Assembly (NCBI GenBank): GCA_900540425.1
Contig: UQFU01000072.1
Location: forward strand, 1-8,318
Source of the DNA: an uncultured Alphaproteobacteria bacterium
Lineage (GTDB): Bacteria > Pseudomonadota > Alphaproteobacteria > RF32 > CAG-239
Length of the DNA stretch: 8,318 nucleotides
Direction: 5' to 3'
The first letter of the stretch is position 1, and the number at the start of each line of letters is the position of its first letter. The position numbers and the translations under genes were made by a program. The notes under the pieces are model-generated. The model ran no database searches and was not told the origin of the DNA. It saw only the letters and a list, made by a program, of their open reading frames with translations. Below, one piece after another: positions 1 through 4,869 of the stretch.

Positions 1-394
1 GTCCTCCGGTTCGAGTTCTTCTTCTGGTTCCGGGAGTTCGGGCTCCTCTTCTTCAAGTTCTTCCGGCTCTTCCTCCGGCGGCGGCGGAGCATCTTCTCCG
101 CGATATATTTGGACTTCCCGAGTTTTTAAAGGAAATCATCATTGTTGGCTCAGCAATGCCGGCAACTGCGGACGTGAGGGCATGTACAGTTGGATGGAAG
201 ATGCTGACCAGACCTGTTCTAATGCAGACACCGGCGAAGTTATGTATACCTGTAAACAAGGCGGTTATCGAACCAGCCGTTGTTATGAAACTTTGGAAGA
301 ATGCCAAGCCAATCCTGGCGATGCCTCTACACACAGCAATGACAGCCCGGGAACGTTTTGTCCGTATCCGGCCAGCGGCTGTTCTTATCCGTAA
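1..394 (+). CDS. Cys-rich protein with Ser/Gly linker, 5' end outside window
   Basis: The frame is open from position 2 with no start in the window, so only the last 130 residues are visible. They begin with about 32 residues of almost pure Ser and Gly, followed by a domain of about 98 residues containing 8 cysteines (for example GNCG, QTCS, SRCY, EECQ, TFCP) and several Trp and Tyr. This is the same build as the neighbouring gene at 618: low-complexity linker, then a Cys-rich C-terminal module with a GTF tripeptide near the end. I infer an exported, disulfide-bonded surface protein, but the signal peptide would lie outside the window. The family is not recognised. The TAA at 392-394 is odd, because the same frame continues for 19 more codons with three Cys before a TGA at 452-454. 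The gene may therefore be slightly truncated by a nonsense mutation. An internal ATG at 182 is only a Met within the domain, not a convincing start. Confidence 0.75.
   Translation, partial: SSGSSSSSGSGSSGSSSSSSSGSSSGGGGASSPRYIWTSRVFKGNHHCWLSNAGNCGREGMYSWMEDADQTCSNADTGEVMYTCKQGGYRTSRCYETLEECQANPGDASTHSNDSPGTFCPYPASGCSYP
2..97 (+). repeat. Low-complexity Ser/Gly codon tract
   Basis: About 32 consecutive codons are Ser or Gly apart from one Ala, built mostly from TCN/AGT and GGN codons. At DNA level this is an imperfect tcc/tct/ggc-type simple repeat, very like the tract at 1212-1304. It is the coding sequence of a flexible linker and a likely site of replication slippage or assembly error. Confidence 0.8.
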
Positions 395-542
395 GATAAA
401 CCTAACCCATTTTGTGGAAAGAGCTACTGTTCGTATGTATTTTATTCCTGTTGACATGACGGAAAAAGTTTTGTCGTGAAAGATTAAATTTTTAATTTGC
501 CCGTTGTTTAGACAAAATATTAGAGTATTATAATCATTTTTG

Positions 543-571
543 TTTACTTTTGTACTTTCCAATGATATACT
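543..571 (+). promoter_or_regulatory. Sigma70-like promoter for the 618 gene
   Basis: A TTTACT -35 (543-548) and a TATACT -10 (566-571) are separated by exactly 17 bases, placing transcription start near 578, about 40 bases before the ATG at 618. A second, perfect TATAAT lies at 529-534, but its best -35 candidates (TTGTTT at 504, 19-base spacer; TAGACA at 509, 14-base spacer) are badly spaced. The surrounding spacer 395-617 is AT-rich and holds no other gene. Confidence 0.5.
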
Positions 572-617
572 ATAGGTTATAGTGTAGAGAAAAAAGTATT
601 ATTGGGAGGACTAAGTC

Positions 618-1577
618 ATGCATAAGTTCTTTTTATGGGCAGCCACAGCCGGCATTGCCTGCGTTTATTGCGATATGGCCGCGGCCAAAACAACTTTCCT
701 GCCCGACTGGCAAAACGCCGGACTGGATTTTAAGGGTGACGGAGAATCTGACCTGAACCGCGACGAAAAGCTCTGTATGGAGCAAAACAGCCAATTCAAA
801 TATTATACCTCAGCACAATGCCCCAAATACTATGCTCTGGACGAGACCTGCGATATTGATGTCCATTATCTGGACTGTAATCCGGTACGCTGGTGTTTGG
901 AGAACGGCTATGCGGCCCAATCCTGTCCGGCAGACAAGCATCTTTACAATCAATGCCCCAACAATTATCCGTATTACAGCAAGTGCGTGTGCAACAGCGA
1001 ATTCCGCTATACGTCCTCAAACTGCTCCGGACAATATTATGTGGCTGGGCGTTCCTGCTCCGACGACGGTTCTTCGACCCAGAAATACACGCAATGTTTA
1101 TGCTCGCCCAAAAGCAGCGAGACCGGATGTTCGTGCACAACTTCCTGTTCCGACGGCTGCGGCGGAACACGCACCTGCTGCACCGCATGCCCTCCGCCTC
1201 CTTCTCCGCCCTCAACATCGTCCTCCGGTGGCGGCGGAGGGGGCGGAGGCTCCTCTTCTTCCGGAGGCGGATCATCCGGTAGTGGAAGCAGCGGTTCGTC
1301 TGGAAATAACTGCTCAGGCTCCCGTTACGCAACATTGCCGGGGCGTGCTGCCGGATGCGGCAACGGCGGAAGCATTCAAGGAAAATATTGGATTGTTACC
1401 CAAACATCCACTTCTGAAGAATGCCGGTGCGGAAGTACAACCAAATCACTATCTACGCAACCCGGTTATGCCTGCGGTACAGTTCATTATGATGGGTATA
1501 TGAGTTGTGATCAGGCAGTCAGCCAGACTTCATGTCCCAGCGGTACCTTTAATGTCGGAAGTTGCAGTTGCTGTTGA
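618..1577 (+). CDS. Secreted Cys-rich protein with Pro/Ser/Gly linker, unknown function
   Basis: The ATG at 618 is preceded by a strong Shine-Dalgarno, GGGAGGA (604-610). Residues 1-23 look like a Sec signal peptide (hydrophobic core 4-17, AAA before Lys24). Residues 53-191 form a Cys-dense region that includes two YxxCxC motifs (YSKCVC near 120, YTQCLC near 157) and a CSCTTSCSDGCGG segment. A CPPPPSPP stretch follows, then a Ser/Gly linker (about 199-229), and finally a C-terminal Cys-containing domain (230-319) ending in CSCC. There are 32 cysteines in 319 residues, about 30 of them after the predicted cleavage site, which argues for a disulfide-rich exported protein. It lies downstream of a protein of the same build, with its own promoter and terminator. 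No catalytic motif is visible and I do not recognise a named family. An adhesin-like or surface-structural role is only a guess. Confidence 0.85.
   Translation: MHKFFLWAATAGIACVYCDMAAAKTTFLPDWQNAGLDFKGDGESDLNRDEKLCMEQNSQFKYYTSAQCPKYYALDETCDIDVHYLDCNPVRWCLENGYAAQSCPADKHLYNQCPNNYPYYSKCVCNSEFRYTSSNCSGQYYVAGRSCSDDGSSTQKYTQCLCSPKSSETGCSCTTSCSDGCGGTRTCCTACPPPPSPPSTSSSGGGGGGGGSSSSGGGSSGSGSSGSSGNNCSGSRYATLPGRAAGCGNGGSIQGKYWIVTQTSTSEECRCGSTTKSLSTQPGYACGTVHYDGYMSCDQAVSQTSCPSGTFNVGSCSCC
1212..1304 (+). repeat. Low-complexity Ser/Gly codon tract
   Basis: Codons for residues 199-229 of the Cys-rich protein are almost exclusively Ser and Gly, including eight consecutive Gly. The DNA is a GGC/GGA/TCC-type imperfect simple repeat closely resembling 2-97. 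It acts as an interdomain linker and is a candidate slippage tract. Confidence 0.8.
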
Positions 1578-1590
1578 AAAACACCAATAA

Positions 1591-1619
1591 AAAAATCCCC
1601 TCAATTCGAGGGGATTTTT
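1591..1619. terminator. Bidirectional intrinsic terminator
   Basis: A perfect 12-base-pair inverted repeat (1591-1602 with 1608-1619, loop AATTC) has a C4/G4 core with A-runs on the left and T-runs on the right. It therefore reads as hairpin plus U-tract on both strands. It starts 14 bases after the stop of the Cys-rich gene and lies 19 bases beyond the stop of the convergent rplI gene, so it probably ends both transcripts. Confidence 0.92.
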
Positions 1620-1637
1620 ATTTGCCTTTGAAGCGGC

Positions 1638-2123
1638 TTATTCCTTATTAAAAGCCTTAGCCTGTTTTTTGGCGTCATCATCCGTACGGGCAACGTTAAC
1701 CAAAATAGTCTGGGTAACTTCCGGGTGCAGATTGAGTTTTACTTCATAAACGCCCAAGTCTTTAATCGGCTTTTCCAGAAATACCTGGCGGCGTTCTACG
1801 CCAAAGCCGGCTTCCTTAACAGCGGCGGCAATGTCACGAATGGTAACAGAACCATACAACTGTCCGGTTTCAGCAGCCTGACGGATCAGGACTGCGCTGT
1901 AACCCTTCAGGGATTCGGCAATTTTGGAAGCTTCTTCAAACAATACTTTGTTGTGTGCTTCCAATTCGGCTTTTTGCTTTTCATAATAAGCAACATTTTC
2001 AGGAGTTGCGCGGAGAGCCTTTTTGCAAGGCAGCAGGTAGTTGCGGGCATAGCCGTTCTTAACAGTTACCTGTTCGCCCAATTTTCCCAATTTATCAACA
2101 TGTTCAAGAAGAATAACTTTCAT
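1638..2123 (-). CDS. rplI: 50S ribosomal protein bL9
   Basis: bL9 binds 23S rRNA at the base of the L1 stalk of the large subunit. The 161-residue product shows the family layout: an N-terminal RNA-binding domain opening with MKVILLEHVDKLGKLG and containing the hallmark VKNGYARNYLLP (residues 21-32), a central helix (about 41-73), and a C-terminal domain with GQLYGSVT (87-94) and the LHPEVT strand (132-137). It is about a dozen residues longer than the E. coli protein because of a charged C-terminal tail. The start is supported by GGGAGA upstream (minus strand, about 2131-2136). It is the last gene of the rpsF-rpsR-rplI operon, 16 bases after the rpsR stop, and is followed by the shared terminator at 1591-1619. 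Confidence 0.98.
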   Translation of the reverse strand: MKVILLEHVDKLGKLGEQVTVKNGYARNYLLPCKKALRATPENVAYYEKQKAELEAHNKVLFEEASKIAESLKGYSAVLIRQAAETGQLYGSVTIRDIAAAVKEAGFGVERRQVFLEKPIKDLGVYEVKLNLHPEVTQTILVNVARTDDDAKKQAKAFNKE

Positions 2124-2139
2124 CTATTTTCTCCCTTTC

Positions 2140-2367
2140 CTAGTCTGCAACAAACGGCAGAAGAGCCAAATAGCGGGCGCGTTTGATGGCGCGGGCCAGT
2201 TCTCTCTGCTTTTTGGCAGAAACTGCGGTGATACGGCTGGGGATGATTTTGCCCTTCTCGGAAATATAGCGAGAAAGCAGTTTTACATCCTTATAGTCAA
2301 TTTTCAATCCATCTTCGCCGGAAAAAGGACATGCTTTTTTTCTTCTAAAGAATACTTGTTTAGCCAT
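2140..2367 (-). CDS. rpsR: 30S ribosomal protein bS18
   Basis: bS18 forms a heterodimer with bS6 on the platform of the small subunit. The frame is open from an ATG at 2388, but I choose the ATG at 2365-2367. It gives [15 protein letters not shown] and 75 residues, the usual S18 length, and it has TAGGAG seven bases upstream (2375-2380). The family signature region [19 protein letters not shown] is followed by [20 protein letters not shown] and the basic ending [10 protein letters not shown]. The ribosome binding site contains the TAG stop of rpsF (2378-2380), so translation of the two partner proteins is probably coupled. The upstream start would add seven residues and overlap rpsF. Confidence 0.97.
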   Translation of the reverse strand: MAKQVFFRRKKACPFSGEDGLKIDYKDVKLLSRYISEKGKIIPSRITAVSAKKQRELARAIKRARYLALLPFVAD

Positions 2368-2377
2368 TATGTTTCTC

Positions 2378-2713
2378 CTATTCTTCAACTGCTTCTTCAG
2401 AACCGGCGGCGGTTTCGGCGCTGCTCAATTCATCTACTTTTACAGTCATATAACGAATAACGTCCTCGTTGAAGCGCATAATCCGCTCATATTCGGAAAT
2501 AGCGGCTGCCGGAGCAGAAATATTCAACACAACATAATGACCTTTGCGGTTTTTCTTAATGCGATAAGCCAGGTTTTTGAGCCCCCAGTTATCTACTCTT
2601 ACGACCTCGCCGCCGTTAGCCTTGAGGGTTTCGCTCAAATCGGAAACCAGGCTGCTGACCTGAGAGGCACCAAGATCCTGACGTGCAATCAGCACGCTTT
2701 CATAAAATGCCAT
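2378..2713 (-). CDS. rpsF: 30S ribosomal protein bS6
   Basis: bS6 is a ferredoxin-like-fold protein that binds the central domain of 16S rRNA together with bS18. The 111 residues open with [14 protein letters not shown] and contain the conserved block [20 protein letters not shown] (43-62), followed by [18 protein letters not shown] (72-89). A short acidic, Ala/Glu-rich tail (98-111) is typical of the family. TAAGGAGA (2723-2730) lies upstream of the start codon at 2711-2713. This is the first gene of the operon, with its promoter and a structured leader upstream, consistent with autoregulation by the S6:S18 pair. The order rpsF-rpsR-rplI without priB fits Alphaproteobacteria. Confidence 0.98.
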   Translation of the reverse strand: MAFYESVLIARQDLGASQVSSLVSDLSETLKANGGEVVRVDNWGLKNLAYRIKKNRKGHYVVLNISAPAAAISEYERIMRFNEDVIRYMTVKVDELSSAETAAGSEEAVEE

Positions 2714-2740
2714 AGTATAAAATCTCCTTATGGATTCTCA

Positions 2741-2794
2741 ACAAATGCCCGTAATGCGGGCGGGTTCTTGTATAGCCGGAGACAGACCTCCGGC
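2741..2794 (-). promoter_or_regulatory. Structured rpsF leader, candidate S6:S18 autoregulatory element
   Basis: Read on the minus strand, the leader has two perfect hairpins. The first is a 7-bp GCCGGAG/CTCCGGC stem (2775-2794, 6-base loop). The second, nearer the start codon, is GCCCG/CGGGC (2747-2761, 5-base loop). The second is enclosed by an outer ACAA/TTGT pairing (2768-2771 with 2741-2744), leaving an asymmetric loop that carries a CCG next to the inner stem. The described S6:S18-binding mRNA motif upstream of rpsF has a bulged CCG beside a hairpin, imitating the 16S site. Assignment to that motif is by resemblance only; the hairpins themselves are seen directly. Confidence 0.5.
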
Positions 2795-2808
2795 AAGGGA
2801 CGTGGTGC

Positions 2809-2836
2809 AATATACCCCAAAACAATAATTTTGCAA
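2809..2836 (-). promoter_or_regulatory. Candidate rpsF operon promoter
   Basis: On the minus strand TTGCAA (2831-2836) and TATATT (2809-2814) are separated by 16 bases. Transcription would start near 2802, giving a leader of about 90 bases that includes both hairpins of the candidate S6:S18 element. The -35 matches 4 of 6 consensus positions. Confidence 0.5.
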
Positions 2837-2865
2837 GCTTTTTCTTGAGTTCCGCGGCAAAAAAA

Positions 2866-2874
2866 TTATCCACA
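2866..2874 (+). promoter_or_regulatory. Consensus DnaA box
   Basis: TTATCCACA matches the high-affinity DnaA box exactly. It sits in the divergent spacer between rpsF and the lipoprotein-comM operon. I see no second box nearby, so it is not an origin. It could be a regulatory DnaA site or a chance match. Confidence 0.4.
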
Positions 2875-2962
2875 GACATAAGAAAGAATCTTGCTTTTAT
2901 GGAATATTAACTCTTTTTATTCTATTCTGACTGAAAAGTGGGGGAATAAAAGGGTTAAGCCT

Positions 2963-3328
2963 ATGTTTAACAAGTTTAAAACGGTTTGTTTGCTGTTATT
3001 GGCGTCGGCGGCCGGCGGGTGTGCCAAGTTTAACGAAATTACCTGCGACCGCTGCTACACGCCGGAGCCGAAATGTGTGCTGGAACAACATCCGTCGTAT
3101 ATCAACGACGACAATGTGATTGTTTTGCAGGATCTGAACAGCAGAGTTTTGGCCTATTGTTACACTTCGGAACGCAATCCCGCCGAATTCTGCGCCCAGC
3201 AATTTGAAAAACGCGGCTATGTTCGCTTGCGCGAAATCCCTTACAAAACCGCTGATTATGATTTTTTGAAAACCGACACCTATCCGACCAGACGCTGGAG
3301 AGGCGGCGAAGTAACTCCGCGCTGGTAG
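2963..3328 (+). CDS. Small Cys-containing lipoprotein, unknown function
   Basis: The product is 121 residues if it starts at the ATG at 2963, chosen because it places a lysine-bearing n-region and a hydrophobic core directly at the N-terminus; a weak AGGG lies eight bases upstream. An in-frame TTG at 2891 would add 24 residues before the signal and is unlikely. The segment LLLLASAAGGC is a lipoprotein signal with Cys20 as the lipidation site. The -3 Ala and -2/-1 Gly are tolerated rather than ideal. The mature part of about 102 residues carries Cys28, Cys31, Cys38, Cys66 and Cys77, an early TCDRC cluster and a basic RRWRGGE near the end. I do not recognise the family. It is seven bases upstream of comM and so probably its operon partner. 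Envelope location is inferred from the lipobox. Confidence 0.8.
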   Translation: MFNKFKTVCLLLLASAAGGCAKFNEITCDRCYTPEPKCVLEQHPSYINDDNVIVLQDLNSRVLAYCYTSERNPAEFCAQQFEKRGYVRLREIPYKTADYDFLKTDTYPTRRWRGGEVTPRW

Positions 3329-3335
3329 GTGTCTG

Positions 3336-4859
3336 ATGCTGGCGCGGGTCAACACAATCACTTTTAACGGTTTGGAAATCCTTGACGTTGACCTGCAGGT
3401 ACAGGTTTCTTCCGGGTTGCCGGCATTTACGATTGTCGGCCTGCCGGACAAGGCGATTGCCGAAAGCAAAGAACGTGTGCGGGCTGCCCTGCAGTCTTTG
3501 GGGCTGTCTTTGCCGGCCAAGCGGATTACCATCAACCTTTCTCCCGCCGATTTGTTTAAGGAAGGGTCGCATTTTGACCTGCCGGTCGCATTGGGACTGC
3601 TGGCGGTTATGGGTGTCATTCCCAACGAAGTTCTGGCTGATTACATCGCCCTTGGGGAACTGGGGCTGGACGGTTCGGTTATTGCCGTCAACGGCGTCCT
3701 GCCGGCAGCCATTCATGCCAACACCCGCGACAAAGGGCTGATTTGCCCGGCCGACAGCGGCAGCGAAGCCTCGTGGTCGGGGCTTAAAGACATTATTGCC
3801 GCCGACAGCCTGCTGGCGTTGATTAACCATTTTAAGGGCACTCAAACGATTGCCGCTCCGACACGCCGGCAAGCCGAAGCCTCAGAAAATCTATTGGACA
3901 TGAGCGACGTCAAAGGTCAGGAAAGCGCCAAACGTGCTTTGGAAGTGGCCGCAGCCGGCGGACACAACCTGTTGATGATCGGCCCTCCGGGGTCGGGAAA
4001 GTCAATGCTGGCAGCCCGGCTGCCGTCCATTTTGCCGCCGCTTACACCGGAAGAAGCGCTGGAAACCAGTATGATACACTCGATTGCCGGAGCGCTCAAA
4101 GACGGCAAAATCAGTTTTGAACGCCCGTTCCGCGATCCGCATCACACCGCTTCTACCCCGGCGCTGGTCGGCGGAGGCCGCAAGGGACAGCCGGGAGAAA
4201 TCTCGCTGGCCAATAACGGCGTCTTATTTCTGGACGAACTGCCGGAATTCAACCGCCCGACACTTGAAGCACTGCGGCAGCCGCTTGAAAACGGAACCGT
4301 AACAATTTCCCGCGTCAACGCTCATACATCTTATCCGGCCAAATTTCAGCTGATTGCCGCTATGAACCCCTGCCGCTGCGGACATTTGGGCAATCCGCAT
4401 CTCGAATGTGCCCGGGCTCCGCTTTGCGCCTTGGAATACCAAGCCAAGATTTCCGGCCCGCTCCTGGACCGAATCGACATTCAAATCGAGGTTCCGGCCG
4501 TCAGCCCCTGGGATTTGGCAGACGTCAAAAAAGGCGAAAGCTCCGAAGATATCCGCAGACGGGTTCTCGCGGCCAGAAAAATCCAAAAACAGCGTTTTAT
4601 TGCCGCGGGATTGCCGGAACTCAATACCAATTCCGAGCTGAAAGGCGCGGCTTTGGAGCGCTTGGCCGAGCTTGACGACGACGCCCAAAAGCTGCTGATT
4701 GCCTTTGCCGAAAAAAATCAGCTTTCGGCCCGGGCATATCACCGCACAATCCGGCTTGCAAGAACGATTGCAGACTTGCAAAATAAAATAAAAGTTAGTA
4801 ATATGCACGTGGCAGAGGCGTTATCGTATCGGCGCGCCCTGCCGCAAAAGAGCATTTAG
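3336..4859 (+). CDS. comM: ComM/YifB family AAA+ ATPase (Mg chelatase-like)
   Basis: At 507 residues this matches the usual ComM/YifB length. The N-terminal ChlI-like domain contains GLPAFTIVGLPDKAIAESKE (27-46) and INLSPADLFKEGSHFDLPVA (66-85). The AAA+ core has Walker A GPPGSGKS (216-223), RDPHHTAS (266-273), Walker B VLFLDE (296-301) and an LLDRID arginine region (376-381). A Cys cluster in MNPCRCGH (Cys346, Cys348) with Cys358 and Cys364 is the probable zinc site. The C-terminal Mg-chelatase lid has SARAYHRTIRLARTIAD (464-480). ComM is known as a hexameric branch-migration helicase that promotes integration of transforming DNA. All motifs look intact, so it should be active. Its start overlaps no gene, but the preceding stop is seven bases away and the ribosome binding site is weak (AGGT), suggesting translational coupling. 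Confidence 0.97.
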   Translation: MLARVNTITFNGLEILDVDLQVQVSSGLPAFTIVGLPDKAIAESKERVRAALQSLGLSLPAKRITINLSPADLFKEGSHFDLPVALGLLAVMGVIPNEVLADYIALGELGLDGSVIAVNGVLPAAIHANTRDKGLICPADSGSEASWSGLKDIIAADSLLALINHFKGTQTIAAPTRRQAEASENLLDMSDVKGQESAKRALEVAAAGGHNLLMIGPPGSGKSMLAARLPSILPPLTPEEALETSMIHSIAGALKDGKISFERPFRDPHHTASTPALVGGGRKGQPGEISLANNGVLFLDELPEFNRPTLEALRQPLENGTVTISRVNAHTSYPAKFQLIAAMNPCRCGHLGNPHLECARAPLCALEYQAKISGPLLDRIDIQIEVPAVSPWDLADVKKGESSEDIRRRVLAARKIQKQRFIAAGLPELNTNSELKGAALERLAELDDDAQKLLIAFAEKNQLSARAYHRTIRLARTIADLQNKIKVSNMHVAEALSYRRALPQKSI

Positions 4860-4869
4860 GAGACAAAAA

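Noticed and set aside
483..496. AT-only palindrome ATTAAA-TT-TTTAAT as a terminator of the first gene
   Set aside because: The stem has no GC pairs and a two-base loop, too weak to call. No convincing terminator was found between 395 and 540.
53..562. 169-residue minus-strand open frame opposite the first Cys-rich gene
   Set aside because: It lies antisense to a clear coding frame, its content resembles back-translated Ser/Gly and Cys codons, and it has no family resemblance or convincing ribosome site.
2140..2388. Longer rpsR start at 2388
   Set aside because: It would add seven residues not expected for bS18 and overlap rpsF, while the ATG at 2367 has a proper ribosome site and gives the standard length.
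3102..3872. 256-residue minus-strand open frame opposite comM and the small lipoprotein
   Set aside because: It spans two real plus-strand genes and their junction, and the peptide has no family features.
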